Of a DNA stretch of 64,000 nucleotides, positions 16,372 to 25,292 are shown piece after piece (the stretch's first letter is position 1; the number at the start of each line of letters is the position of its first letter). This DNA comes from Luteirhabdus pelagi. Lineage in GTDB: Bacteria; Bacteroidota; Bacteroidia; Flavobacteriales; Flavobacteriaceae. The notes beneath the pieces were generated by a model. It searched no databases, had not been told where the DNA came from, and saw only the letters and a list, made by a program, of their open reading frames with translations. A program made the translations under genes and the position numbers. Where the stretch lies: assembly GCF_016827595.1 (NCBI RefSeq), contig NZ_JAECMS010000002.1, positions 806,001-870,000 on the forward strand, in the 5' to 3' direction.

Positions 16372-18744
16372 ATGATTAGAAAAATGACAATGATACTTGT
16401 GCTTCTCATTTCAACAAAGAGTATTGCACAATATGTAGCTAACAAGAGTGAAGAAAATATAGATAATTGGCCAGAACGAGTCTACGACCTTACCATTGAC
16501 TACGAGACTGTAAATTTTACTGGTAAAGATGTCAAGGCTATGACCATTAATGGTGGTATCCCAGGACCTAATCTTGAGTTTAATGAAGGTGAGTTTGCCA
16601 TTATTAATGTGACCAATAAAATGGATGAGGAAACATCTGTACATTGGCACGGTTTAATTCTTCCAAACTTTTACGACGGCGTGCCTTATCTAACTACACC
16701 ACCAATTAAACCGGGTGAAACCCAACAATACAAATTCGCACTGAAACAATCAGGAACGTACTGGTATCATTCACATACAGGTCTACAAGAGCAAAGAGGT
16801 GTTTATGGCTCAATTCAAATCAATCCTAAAAAAACTGATTTAGAATATGACAAAGACTTGGTACTCGTCCTCTCAGATTGGATGGATGAAAACCCCAAGA
16901 CACAACTTAGAAACTTAAAGCGTGGCAATGAGTGGTATCTTATAAAGAAAAACCAAGTACAAAGTTGGGACAAGGTTATTGCCAAGGGAGCTGTAGGTGC
17001 AAAATTAGAAATGATGTGGTACAGAATGCCCGATATGGCAATTTTAGATAATTATTATGATAAGTTTTTTATTAATGGAGGGGCAGAACAGAATTATCCC
17101 GATTTCAGTCCCGGCGAAAAGGTTAGAGTACGATTTATAAATGCCGCAGCTGCTTCTTACTTCTGGCTCACGTTCGGTGGTGAAGATCCAATGTTGGTTT
17201 CAGCAGATGGACTGGATGTTGTCCCCGTAAAGAAAAACAAAACACTAATTGGTGTTGCAGAAACCTATGACTTTATTGTAACCATCCCGGAAAGCGGAAA
17301 ATTGGAAATACTTGCTACCTCACAAGATGGTTCTGGTCAGGCATCAGCTTATTTAGGAACCGGCAAAATTTTGAATGCGCCTAAAGTTCCAAAACCAGAC
17401 TTGATAAAGCAAATGCAAGAAATGATGTCAATGGATATGAAAATGGGCGCACCTGCAGCCAAGTTCAATCCTTCAAAGAACGATTCCATTGAAAAGATGA
17501 AAAAATATGCGATGAAGATGGATGGAATGCAGATGGACGGAATGAATATGAAAGATGATAATATGCAGATGGATGGGATGCAGAAAGACAAAGATTCCAC
17601 GAAAATGAAGCACGACGAAATGGCTCACGAAGATATGAAAATGGAAAGTGACAAAGGGCAAATGAACGGCGGAATGAAAATGGGCTATATCGTGCCGCAA
17701 GACAAGGTTATTGGCGACAATATGAAAACAGGAGGAAATCCAGAATTTAACTATAACTATTTAAAAGCACCAGGAAACACTGAGTTTGAAGATGGAAAAC
17801 CTGTGCGTGAAATGCTTTTCAACCTAACGGGAAATATGAATCGCTACGTATGGTCTATCAACGGTGTTCCGCTTTCTGAAACCGATAAAATCAAAATCAA
17901 TCAAGGCGAAGTGGTTCGTATAACCCTTAACAATATGACGATGATGCACCACCCTATGCACCTACACGGTCACTTTTTTAGGGTGCTTAATGAAAATGGC
18001 GAGCGTAGTCCGTTAAAGCATACTGTAAACGTTGCACCTATGCAGAAAGTGGTTATCGAATTTGATGCCGTTGAGTATGGCGATTGGTTTTTCCATTGCC
18101 ACGTACTTTACCATATAAATAGTGGGATGGCGAGGGTCTTCAGCTATGATACACCACGGGATGAAAGATTAAAAGGCTATCCAATTACTAATTTGACTAC
18201 AGAAGCAGACCATATGTGGACTTGGGGAGAAGTTACTGGCGCAAGCCATATGACAGAATTGTTTTATACAGCAACCAATATACGTAATCAGTTCATAGTA
18301 AGAGGAGAATATGGTTGGAATGAAAATTTAGAAGCAGAGTTTACATACGAGCGTTGGCTCAATAGTTACTTCAGGGTATTTGGTGGTGTAAATGTTGAAA
18401 ATGAAGGCGAAGATAGTCTTGATGAGATTTCCACTACGGGTGTAGTCGGTGTGAGGTACCTACTTCCATTACTTATAGATTCCGATTTGAGAATAGATAA
18501 TAAACTAAGACCAACAATCTCTTTCGCCACAGCAACAATGATATTTAGAAATGTAGCACTGTACGGTGAGTACGAATACCAAATGGACTTTGGTTGGGTT
18601 ACAGATTTTGAGGAAGGAACTGATTTTAAAGAAGAAACTACTTGGCAAGTAGGTTTAGAGTTCGTTTTGAGTCGTGATTTCTCTTTGATGGGGAGCTATG
18701 ACAACCGATTTGGAGCAGGTGGAGGATTATCGCTAAGATTTTAA
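16372..18744 (+). CDS. CopA-type multicopper oxidase fused to a C-terminal CopB-like beta-barrel
   Basis: A 790-residue exported protein (signal peptide to about residue 20). Multicopper-oxidase copper ligands are clear: HWHG at 91-94, HSH at 133-135, HPMHLHGHFF near residue 525 and HCHVLYH near residue 577. A Met/Asp-rich insert (about residues 340-450, repeated MQMDGM units) precedes the last cupredoxin domain, as in CopA/PcoA proteins that oxidise Cu(I). After the oxidase ends, about 175 further residues show alternating hydrophobic and polar strands with aromatic ends and finish in LSLRF, like the outer-membrane barrel of CopB. CopA and CopB are usually separate proteins. The oxidase call is firm; the barrel is by strand pattern. 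Confidence 0.9.
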   Translation: MIRKMTMILVLLISTKSIAQYVANKSEENIDNWPERVYDLTIDYETVNFTGKDVKAMTINGGIPGPNLEFNEGEFAIINVTNKMDEETSVHWHGLILPNFYDGVPYLTTPPIKPGETQQYKFALKQSGTYWYHSHTGLQEQRGVYGSIQINPKKTDLEYDKDLVLVLSDWMDENPKTQLRNLKRGNEWYLIKKNQVQSWDKVIAKGAVGAKLEMMWYRMPDMAILDNYYDKFFINGGAEQNYPDFSPGEKVRVRFINAAAASYFWLTFGGEDPMLVSADGLDVVPVKKNKTLIGVAETYDFIVTIPESGKLEILATSQDGSGQASAYLGTGKILNAPKVPKPDLIKQMQEMMSMDMKMGAPAAKFNPSKNDSIEKMKKYAMKMDGMQMDGMNMKDDNMQMDGMQKDKDSTKMKHDEMAHEDMKMESDKGQMNGGMKMGYIVPQDKVIGDNMKTGGNPEFNYNYLKAPGNTEFEDGKPVREMLFNLTGNMNRYVWSINGVPLSETDKIKINQGEVVRITLNNMTMMHHPMHLHGHFFRVLNENGERSPLKHTVNVAPMQKVVIEFDAVEYGDWFFHCHVLYHINSGMARVFSYDTPRDERLKGYPITNLTTEADHMWTWGEVTGASHMTELFYTATNIRNQFIVRGEYGWNENLEAEFTYERWLNSYFRVFGGVNVENEGEDSLDEISTTGVVGVRYLLPLLIDSDLRIDNKLRPTISFATATMIFRNVALYGEYEYQMDFGWVTDFEEGTDFKEETTWQVGLEFVLSRDFSLMGSYDNRFGAGGGLSLRF

Positions 18745-18747
18745 GAA

Positions 18748-20055
18748 ATGGCACAATACAAGAAAAATAGTTTGAGTTTAACCGGAGCGGTATCGCTTGG
18801 TACTGGTGTAATGATAGGTGCAGGAATATTTGCCTTATTAGGACAGGTAGCTGAGTTATCAGGGCAATGGTTTCCGTATGCATTTCTTGTAGGCGCTATC
18901 ATTTCAGGATTTAGTGCATATACGTATGTGAAACTTTCCAATGCATATCCATCTGCTGGCGGTATTGCTACCTATCTAAAAAAGATATATGGTAAGGGTG
19001 CGGTAACAGCTTCTGGGGCGTTACTAATGGCACTTTCAATGGTCATTAATGAAAGTTTGGTAGCACGTACTTTTGGTTCGTACACGCTTCAATTATTCGA
19101 TATAAATGACAATAGTGTTTGGGTGCCTATCCTTGGGGTAGTGCTGTTAATCGTTGCGTTTTTAATCAATATTTCTGGAAACAATATCATTGGCAAATCT
19201 TCCTTTGCAATGGCTATTTTAAAAATTGGAGGTATTGCAATTTTTGCCATTGGTGGATTATGGGCGGCAGGATTTTCATTTTCTGAAGTTGTCCCTTCAG
19301 AAAGTTTGACAGAATACCCTATTACCAATTATTTAGGAGCCTTGGCTCTTTCAATTTTAGCTTATAAGGGCTTTACTACAATCACAAATAGCGGTGAGGA
19401 AATCACCAATCCCAATAAAAATGTAGGACGTGCTATAATAATTTCACTTGTTATCTGTACCGTGGTATATCTACTTGTTGCATTCGCTGTTTCTTCTAAT
19501 CTTACTATTGAAGAGATAATTAAAGCTAAGGACTATTCATTGGCCGAGGCATCAAGGCCTGCTTTCGGAAAGTACGGATTGTGGTTCACGGTGGGTATCG
19601 CAATCATAGCTACTATCTCAGGTGTGGTAGCAAGCATTTTTGCAGTGTCAAGGATGACTACAATGCTAACTCAGATGAATCTAATTCCCCATAAACATTT
19701 TGGGTTACCTGGTAAGTTGCAAAAACATATGCTCATTTACACCGTGGTATTGGCACTTACAATGACCATTCTTTTTGACCTTACAAGAATTGCCTCACTA
19801 GGTGCTATTTTCTATCTAATTATGGATATAGGAATTCATTGGGGCGTACTTAAAAATATGAGAAAAGAGATAAACGCCCGTGCCTCTATTCTATATACTG
19901 CTATATTATTGGATTGTATTGTTTTGGCCGCGTTCTTATTGATAAAGGCTTCTAGCGACCTACTGGTCGTAATTGTAGCTGCAATACTGATGGTGTTGAT
20001 TTTTTTAGGCGAAAAATGGTTTCTAAAAAATAAAAGTGAAGAAAAAGAAAAATAG
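18748..20055 (+). CDS. APC-superfamily amino-acid permease
   Basis: A 435-residue inner-membrane protein with about 12 hydrophobic segments. The N-terminus has the APC signature GTGVMIGAGIFALLG and a GGIATYLKKIYG stretch in helix 3. It would import amino acids or organic cations by proton symport; the substrate cannot be told. It begins three bases after the multicopper oxidase stop codon, so it is in the copper operon, which is an unusual place for a permease. Amino acids such as His or Cys bind copper, but that link is only a thought. Confidence 0.85.
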   Translation: MAQYKKNSLSLTGAVSLGTGVMIGAGIFALLGQVAELSGQWFPYAFLVGAIISGFSAYTYVKLSNAYPSAGGIATYLKKIYGKGAVTASGALLMALSMVINESLVARTFGSYTLQLFDINDNSVWVPILGVVLLIVAFLINISGNNIIGKSSFAMAILKIGGIAIFAIGGLWAAGFSFSEVVPSESLTEYPITNYLGALALSILAYKGFTTITNSGEEITNPNKNVGRAIIISLVICTVVYLLVAFAVSSNLTIEEIIKAKDYSLAEASRPAFGKYGLWFTVGIAIIATISGVVASIFAVSRMTTMLTQMNLIPHKHFGLPGKLQKHMLIYTVVLALTMTILFDLTRIASLGAIFYLIMDIGIHWGVLKNMRKEINARASILYTAILLDCIVLAAFLLIKASSDLLVVIVAAILMVLIFLGEKWFLKNKSEEKEK

Positions 20056-20088
20056 ATAGACGATTTATAAATTTCAAAAAATAATAAA

Positions 20089-20649
20089 ATGAAAACAACA
20101 GTAAAACTTTTAATGGTAATAGGAATATTAGGAACATTCGTTGGTTGCAAATCAACTTTCAATGCAAGTGAAACTATGCAGGTTGAAGAAAATAGATATG
20201 CTGTTTATGAAGAAATCATTTCAAACCCTGTTCAGTTTGCTGCATTCATAAGTGAGGCTCGAAAAAATGAAGAAGCCAAAATGATATTGATGAAATCCCA
20301 TATGGAACAAATGGAATCTGGCAATATGAAAGTGATGATGCAGAAAAACCCTGAGATGAAAGAAAAAATGCAATCGCATATGCAAAAGATGATGGATGAA
20401 AACCCAGAAATGAAGGTGAAGATGCAAGAGAAGATGCTTAACAAAATGATGCAGAGCGAAAAAGGGAGAAAAATGCTTATGGAAAAAATTCACGGTAATG
20501 ATGAAATGAAAAAAGAGATGAAAAAAAGAATGTCACAAATGATGGATGAGAACCCCGAAATGATGAAAGAAATGATGCAAAAGATGATGGAAAAAAATCC
20601 AGAAATGATGCAGAAAATGAAAGAAAAGATGAAGAATAAAGGGCAGTAA
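20089..20649 (+). CDS. Methionine-rich lipoprotein, probable copper-binding
   Basis: A 186-residue lipoprotein (lipobox FVGC, Cys at residue 20). The mature part from about residue 80 consists of degenerate repeats of the type NPEMKEKMQ(S/E)(H/K)MQKMM with many methionines, predicted to be alpha-helical. It probably binds Cu(I) or Ag(I) in the envelope. It shares its N-terminal part with the protein at 5753-6214. It follows the permease by 33 bases. Confidence 0.8.
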   Translation: MKTTVKLLMVIGILGTFVGCKSTFNASETMQVEENRYAVYEEIISNPVQFAAFISEARKNEEAKMILMKSHMEQMESGNMKVMMQKNPEMKEKMQSHMQKMMDENPEMKVKMQEKMLNKMMQSEKGRKMLMEKIHGNDEMKKEMKKRMSQMMDENPEMMKEMMQKMMEKNPEMMQKMKEKMKNKGQ

Positions 20650-20707
20650 ATTTCCGAAATCTATTGGCAATGAGAACAGTTTATTTAACAATTAAAAAGA
20701 TATAGTT

Positions 20708-20899
20708 ATGATGATGTGGTGGTGGATACTAATACCGATTGTTTTGATTTTAGCCATATTCCTGTTTAGAGGAGGAAGTTTGCGAAACTCTGGAAGTAAG
20801 GAAAATTCTATGGATATACTAGACAACCGTTTTGCAAAGGGCGAAATATCAAAAGAGGAATACGAAGAACAAAAACGAACGATTAACTCTAAAAACTAA
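20708..20899 (+). CDS. SHOCT domain small membrane protein
   Basis: A 63-residue protein with one N-terminal transmembrane helix (WWWILIPIVLILAIFLF) and a C-terminal SHOCT domain (MDILDNRFAKGEISKEEYEE). It is the paralogue of 5001-5219. It ends four bases before the first DUF302 gene. Function is unknown; the domain is thought to mediate self-association. Confidence 0.85.
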   Translation: MMMWWWILIPIVLILAIFLFRGGSLRNSGSKENSMDILDNRFAKGEISKEEYEEQKRTINSKN

Positions 20900-20903
20900 G
20901 AAG

Positions 20904-21293
20904 ATGAACTATTATTTCAATAAAACCCTGAATGAGGACTTTGACAAAGTAATGGAAAAGGTTACTGAGGAACTGAAAAAAGAAGGTTTCGGAATACTAA
21001 CAGAAATCAATGTAAATGAAACGCTAAAGAAGAAACTTGATGTTGATTTCAGAAGATATCAAATCTTAGGTGCTTGCAATCCACCATTTGCTCATAAGGC
21101 TCTAGAAGCAGAAGATAAAATAGGTACGATGTTGCCTTGCAATGTTATAGTTCAACAAAAAAATGAAACTACAGTAGAGGTAGCGGCAATTAATCCGCTA
21201 GCATCGATGCAGGCAGTTGAGAATGAAAAATTAAATGATGTTGCCAATGAAATTACAGAGAGGCTCAAAAATGTTGTCAACCGATTGAAATAA
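20904..21293 (+). CDS. DUF302 domain protein
   Basis: A 129-residue protein from the ATG at 20904; a longer frame starting at 20832 overlaps the SHOCT gene and was rejected. It shows the DUF302 pattern, an N-terminal YFNKTLNEDFDKVMEKVTEEL helix, the RYQILGACNPPFAHKAL stretch with one Cys, and LPCNVIVQQK near the middle. DUF302 is a small alpha/beta fold of unknown activity often found with metal and stress genes. No signal peptide, so cytoplasmic. A second DUF302 gene follows nine bases later. Confidence 0.85.
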   Translation: MNYYFNKTLNEDFDKVMEKVTEELKKEGFGILTEINVNETLKKKLDVDFRRYQILGACNPPFAHKALEAEDKIGTMLPCNVIVQQKNETTVEVAAINPLASMQAVENEKLNDVANEITERLKNVVNRLK

Positions 21294-21301
21294 AATATAG
21301 T

Positions 21302-21775
21302 ATGGAAAATAGCGAGGACAAAAAACAAAGATTGCATAGTCAGAATTATACTGAGAGCCGAAACACATCTTACAGTATTGTTAGACGCTACGGTTCCATA
21401 ACTTTTGATGAGGCACTAACACAGTTAAGAGATGTTTTAAAGGACAAAGGATTTGACATCATCGGAGAAATGGATGTTACGGACTATCTGAAGGACTATG
21501 ACATCGATATGTCTCACCTAATAATTATGATGGTTTGTCATAAAGAAACGACTGCCAACTTACTGTCCAACGATATCCAAATGACCTCACTCGTGCCTTG
21601 TAAAATTAGCATCAAAGTAATCGAAGATGCTTCTTTAATCGAGGTTTCTATCGAAGACGTTGAGACAACTTGGGGCATCTCTGACAAATCCGAAATAGAA
21701 GAAATAGCAAAAAGCTTAGGACAAGATTTAAAAGAAATCTTAGACCATTTAGGTCCAAAACATTTTAAACTATAG
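21302..21775 (+). CDS. DUF302 domain protein, divergent
   Basis: A 157-residue cytoplasmic protein related to its upstream neighbour: the DEALTQLRDVLKDKGFDIIGEMDV helix-strand and the LVPCKISIKV strand with one Cys are in the same order. It carries an extra hydrophilic 25-residue N-terminus, and the neighbour's CNPPFA segment is replaced by VCHKETT. Role unknown. It is part of the rightward operon, 24 bases before the first DUF3347 gene. Confidence 0.72.
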   Translation: MENSEDKKQRLHSQNYTESRNTSYSIVRRYGSITFDEALTQLRDVLKDKGFDIIGEMDVTDYLKDYDIDMSHLIIMMVCHKETTANLLSNDIQMTSLVPCKISIKVIEDASLIEVSIEDVETTWGISDKSEIEEIAKSLGQDLKEILDHLGPKHFKL

Positions 21776-21798
21776 ATTAATAATTTAATTCAAAAACA

Positions 21799-22335
21799 AT
21801 GAAAACACTATTTAAAACTTCAATTCTAACCCTTGCACTCATTGCAATTGTAAGCTGCAAGGAAAAACAAACCGTAGAAATTAACACCCCAGAAGAGGTG
21901 AAGGCGGCCAAGAAAAAAACTGCAGATATCGCAGACCAAGGTTTTATTGACGGAATGACGGGAAAAGTATGGCATAATTATCTTGAAATCAAAATGGCAC
22001 TTGTAAGAGACGATGCAGAAAAGGCAAGATCCATAAGTAAGGATATGGCTGCCTCTTTTGAAGAGGAAAGGACGGAGCTGAAAAACTTAGCACAAGATAT
22101 GGCCAATACCGATGACATTGAAGCCCTGAGAAAATTGTTCGCACAATTTACCGAAAAGGCTGGGCCAATGTTTGAAGATGCACTATCTGAAGGAACCATA
22201 TACAAAAAATTCTGCCCAATGGCATTTAACAATGAAGGTGCCTATTGGTATGCTGATGTTAAAGAAATAACCAATCCCTATTTCGGAGATAAAATGTTGA
22301 AATGTGGGTCGGTAAAGAAAACTATTAATAAATAA
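21799..22335 (+). CDS. DUF3347 lipoprotein, probable copper-binding
   Basis: A 178-residue lipoprotein (lipobox IVSC, Cys at residue 20) with a helical middle and the C-terminal DUF3347 signature: FCPMAFNNEGAYW, then NPYFGDKMLKCGSV. The Cys-Pro-Met and Met-x-x-Cys-Gly pairs look suited to Cu(I) binding, and the domain also ends the CusB-type adaptor at 30374-32185. It is the first of three DUF3347 lipoproteins or exported proteins here. Metal transfer to the efflux complex is inferred. Confidence 0.82.
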   Translation: MKTLFKTSILTLALIAIVSCKEKQTVEINTPEEVKAAKKKTADIADQGFIDGMTGKVWHNYLEIKMALVRDDAEKARSISKDMAASFEEERTELKNLAQDMANTDDIEALRKLFAQFTEKAGPMFEDALSEGTIYKKFCPMAFNNEGAYWYADVKEITNPYFGDKMLKCGSVKKTINK

Positions 22336-22352
22336 CCCTTAAATAAACAAAG

Positions 22353-22967
22353 ATGAAAATGATTAGACGAAAATTAATTATACCCATAATCGCATTAGCT
22401 TTAGTTAGTGTTACTGCTTGTAAAGACGGAAATAAAAATGAACCGGCAGCACCAATGAGCAACGAGATGCATCAGGAAGATACAAATCACGATGATAATG
22501 ACGGTCATCACGATGGTGCAGGTATGGATACGGCAATGAATGGACACGGTAACGCACAAGCGATTCTTAATGACTATTTCAATTTAAAGAATGCCTTAGT
22601 GGCAGACGATAATGGCAAAGCCAAAGGTTTGGGAGCAGCCCTCGCAACATCCTTAGGAAATTTTGACGCTTCACATTATACCGATGCCCAGCAATCCGAA
22701 TTAAAGGATATTGTTGAGGATGCAGTTGAACACGCAGAACACATTTCAGAAAGTGATATAGCACATCAGCGAGAGCACTTTAAAGTTTTAAGTAAAGATT
22801 TAATAGATATGGTTGCTATAACAGGAACAGAGATGAAACTATATGAGCAGTTTTGCCCTATGTATGATGGCGGTACGGCGTGGTTAAGTACTAAAGAGGA
22901 AGTGCGTAATCCCTACTACGGTAGCAAAATGTTAACCTGTGGCAAAGTGCAGCGAGAAATCAACTAA
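22353..22967 (+). CDS. DUF3347 lipoprotein with His/Asp-rich linker
   Basis: A 204-residue lipoprotein (lipobox VTAC near residue 24). Between the lipid anchor and the domain lies a His/Asp-rich linker (residues about 40-65) that could bind metal. The DUF3347 domain follows: [12 protein letters not shown] helix, [22 protein letters not shown] helix, and the signature [14 protein letters not shown]...[12 protein letters not shown]. It ends directly against the ATG of the haem-binding gene (TAA then ATG at 22968). Confidence 0.85.
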   Translation: MKMIRRKLIIPIIALALVSVTACKDGNKNEPAAPMSNEMHQEDTNHDDNDGHHDGAGMDTAMNGHGNAQAILNDYFNLKNALVADDNGKAKGLGAALATSLGNFDASHYTDAQQSELKDIVEDAVEHAEHISESDIAHQREHFKVLSKDLIDMVAITGTEMKLYEQFCPMYDGGTAWLSTKEEVRNPYYGSKMLTCGKVQREIN

Positions 22968-23420
22968 ATGAAAATAGTAAAAATCATAGCGATTGTTTTA
23001 TTGGTGGTGTTTGTAGGTATTCAATTTATACCATCATCTCGTAACCAAAGTGATTCTGTACCCGAAACTGATTTTATGTTGGTTAATGATGTTCCAGAGA
23101 ACATTCAAAACAAGTTACAGGTATCCTGCTATGATTGTCACAGTAATAATACGCAATACCCGTGGTATAACAAAGTTCAGCCTGTTGCTTGGTTTTTGGA
23201 AGACCATATTAAAGAAGGCAAGGCCGAACTGAATTTCAACGAATGGGATTCACTATCAACCCGAAGAAAGACCAGTAAGCTAAGGTCTATCATTAAACAG
23301 ATTGAAAATGGCGAAATGCCTTTAGATTCTTATACCTTCATTCATAGAGACGCAAAGTTTTCAGAAGCAGAGGCAGAAGAAATAATCAATTGGGTAACAC
23401 AATTAAAAAATAGCTTATAA
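22968..23420 (+). CDS. Haem-binding domain protein (single c-type haem)
   Basis: A 150-residue protein with an N-terminal membrane anchor or signal (residues 3-20) and a haem c attachment motif CYDCH near residue 46, followed by SNNTQYPWYNKVQPVAWFL, the pattern of the Bacteroidetes haem-binding domain family. It should carry one covalently bound haem in the periplasm. It lies between two DUF3347 genes, with no gap to the first and 19 bases to the next. An electron-transfer or redox-sensing role in copper handling is possible but unproven. Confidence 0.85.
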   Translation: MKIVKIIAIVLLVVFVGIQFIPSSRNQSDSVPETDFMLVNDVPENIQNKLQVSCYDCHSNNTQYPWYNKVQPVAWFLEDHIKEGKAELNFNEWDSLSTRRKTSKLRSIIKQIENGEMPLDSYTFIHRDAKFSEAEAEEIINWVTQLKNSL

Positions 23421-23439
23421 ATAATTAAAAAATAAAAAG

Positions 23440-23991
23440 ATGAAAAAGTTAAAAATGAGTATAGCCACTATGTTATTGTTGGCAGTTTCTTTTATCAATG
23501 CACAGGAAAAGGAAAAAATGGAGATGGACCATAAAATGGACCACGGTAAAATGATGGATATGAACAGTGATGCAAAAGCAGAAGCAATTTTAAATGATTA
23601 CTTCAGTCTAAAGAATGCCTTGGTGGCAGACGATACCAAAAAGGCAGCCCAAGAAGGTACAAAATTGGTAGCTTCTCTTAAAGCCTTTGATACCAGTAGC
23701 TATACCAAAGAACAGCAAGAAGAATTGGCCGATATTATAGAAGATGCTACAGAACACGCAGAACATATTGCTGAAAGTGCTATTGACCATCAAAGAGAGC
23801 ATTTTAAAACATTGAGCAAAGATATAACGGATATGGTGGCGATTACAGGAACAAAGAACACACTGTACCAACAATTTTGCCCTATGTACGATAAGGGTAG
23901 TGCTTGGTTAAGTACAAACAACGAGATAAGAAACCCATATTACGGCAGTAGAATGCTTAAATGCGGCAAAGTACAAAAGACTATTCAGTAG
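23440..23991 (+). CDS. DUF3347 exported protein
   Basis: A 183-residue protein with a signal peptide ending near AQ at residue 22 and no lipobox, so it is probably soluble in the periplasm. A short Met/His-rich segment ([15 protein letters not shown]) precedes a DUF3347 domain very like the one in 22353-22967, including [22 protein letters not shown] and [14 protein letters not shown]...[12 protein letters not shown]. The two likely arose by duplication around the haem-binding gene. It is the last gene before a structured non-coding stretch. Confidence 0.85.
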   Translation: MKKLKMSIATMLLLAVSFINAQEKEKMEMDHKMDHGKMMDMNSDAKAEAILNDYFSLKNALVADDTKKAAQEGTKLVASLKAFDTSSYTKEQQEELADIIEDATEHAEHIAESAIDHQREHFKTLSKDITDMVAITGTKNTLYQQFCPMYDKGSAWLSTNNEIRNPYYGSRMLKCGKVQKTIQ

Positions 23992-24076
23992 ATAATCCCT
24001 TCCCTAAGCATTTTTTGTTGTTCTGGTTTATTAGTTAACAGAATACATAAAATGTCCGGAATATCTTGAGTAGTCA

Positions 24077-24420
24077 TTAAGTCCTGTCGTGGGAAGGAAA
24101 AATAGATGATGGTTAGTGTTAGTTCCTTCCCAGGTCAGGCAAAAATTTAAGTCCTAATAAGAGAGAGGGTGCATACTGTTTGGTTGGTTAATGAAACCCT
24201 TTCTCTTAATTAGGCACAACAGATTTTATGAAATAGAAAAGTTGATTTGGTTAGTAGCAGCCTGCACAAGGGAGAGGGATTAAACCCTTAAAATAATAAC
24301 ATCTCTCTTCCTATGTCAGGCAATTTAAAACTTTTGAAAAAGAGAAGTTTAGTGAAGAGTACTTGGTTTTGGGAGGTGAACATTTGAAATGGTTGATTGG
24401 TTAATACCAGTTTGCCTCTC
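24077..24420 (+). ncRNA. Candidate structured RNA: four successive long hairpins
   Basis: The 490 bases between the DUF3347 gene and the next ORF are non-coding and hold four consecutive stem-loops on the plus strand. A: 24083-24099 with 24123-24139. B: 24153-24170 with 24196-24214 (18 pairs, one bulge, one G.U). C: 24260-24280 with 24301-24321 (12 continuous pairs, two G.U, then more). D: 24373-24381 with 24410-24418 (nine pairs, two wobbles). Stems are purine-rich on the left and pyrimidine-rich on the right, A-C end in an AGGC-type sequence, and loops of A, B and D share GGTTnGTTAAT-like cores. Almost all departures from Watson-Crick pairing in B-D are G.U on the plus strand, which favours a transcribed RNA. 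Function is unknown. Confidence 0.5.
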
Positions 24421-24481
24421 ATTATCAAGTATAAATTTAGGGTTTCAGCTTCATTAAAGAAAACTGAAAAATAAATAGGTA

Positions 24482-24619
24482 ATGAAAGATTGTTGCAATA
24501 CAGGTAATAGCAAAGCACAGATCAAAAACCCGTTAAAAAAGTGGTTCAATTATATCGTGTACGCTATCATAGCCAGCATAGTTCTTGGGACTTTGGTACT
24601 GCAACTAATTGGGTACTAA
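24482..24619 (+). CDS. 45-residue membrane protein, hypothetical
   Basis: A short open frame starting MKDCCNTGNSKAQIKN and continuing into one strongly hydrophobic helix (about residues 23-43) before a TAA stop. The CC pair at residues 4-5, a basic KKW just before the helix and the position 16 bases ahead of the DUF2231 gene speak for a real small membrane protein. No family is recognised. The cysteines would face the cytoplasm if the helix follows the positive-inside rule. Confidence 0.6.
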   Translation: MKDCCNTGNSKAQIKNPLKKWFNYIVYAIIASIVLGTLVLQLIGY

Positions 24620-24635
24620 TTAAAAACCGTAAGAG

Positions 24636-25283
24636 ATGAAAACAAAACATTTTTTTTCAGCCATTTTGGTCATTGCCTTCTTAGGTAGTTTGACCAAAAC
24701 CTTTGCCTTAAATGAAGAACGATATAGCCTTGATGCAACTGAATTATCGGCCAGCATAGCATCAGCTGTACAATCAGATTCCGTAAAAGCAGATTTTGAT
24801 GCGTTTCCCAACCTACACCCTATGGTCGTACATTTTCCCATTGTACTATTGCTGTTAGCGGTGGTTTTACAATTGATACAGTTGTTTACCTTGAACCGGA
24901 CAATGGATTGGGTCATCCTCTTAATGGTAGGGTCTGGGTTTATTGGGGCGTATGTCGCTGGAACATTTGTGCACCCGCATACAGAAGGACTTACCGAAAT
25001 GGCAAAAAGCGTACTGGAACAACACGATAAATATGCCGATTGGACACTATGGTCAAGTGCCCTTGCAGCAGTTCTGAAAATAGTAAGCCTGTTTTGGGTC
25101 AAACTAAAGCGTGGTTTTGAAATAGCAGTTTTTGTAGTTATGGCCTTTTCGGCATATTCAGTTTCCGAAGCAGGACATTATGGTTCACAGTTGGTATATA
25201 TAGAAGGAGTCGGTCCACAAGGAAATTATATTGAAACCGAAAGTGAAGAAGGTCACGAGGAAAGTGATGGGCATTCACATTAA
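24636..25283 (+). CDS. DUF2231 membrane protein
   Basis: A 215-residue protein with a signal-like first helix and four further hydrophobic helices. The motif NLHPMVVHFPIVLL near residue 58 is the DUF2231 signature. The C-terminus is acidic and His-rich (GHEESDGHSH). DUF2231 is uncharacterised, though the conserved histidines (HP, HF, and HPH in helix 3) look like haem or metal ligands. It leads a group with the FMN-dependent enzyme (9 bases on) and the K+ channel. Confidence 0.8.
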   Translation: MKTKHFFSAILVIAFLGSLTKTFALNEERYSLDATELSASIASAVQSDSVKADFDAFPNLHPMVVHFPIVLLLLAVVLQLIQLFTLNRTMDWVILLMVGSGFIGAYVAGTFVHPHTEGLTEMAKSVLEQHDKYADWTLWSSALAAVLKIVSLFWVKLKRGFEIAVFVVMAFSAYSVSEAGHYGSQLVYIEGVGPQGNYIETESEEGHEESDGHSH

Positions 25284-25292
25284 ACAAAGATT

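Noticed and set aside
20221-20493. His/Phe-rich minus-strand frame that looks like a metal-binding protein
   Set aside because: The histidines come from reading the antisense of the Met/Lys-rich lipoprotein repeats (ATG read as CAT).
20832-20903. Longer start for the first DUF302 gene
   Set aside because: It would overlap the SHOCT gene in another frame, and the Lys/Asn/Arg-rich extension has no place in DUF302.
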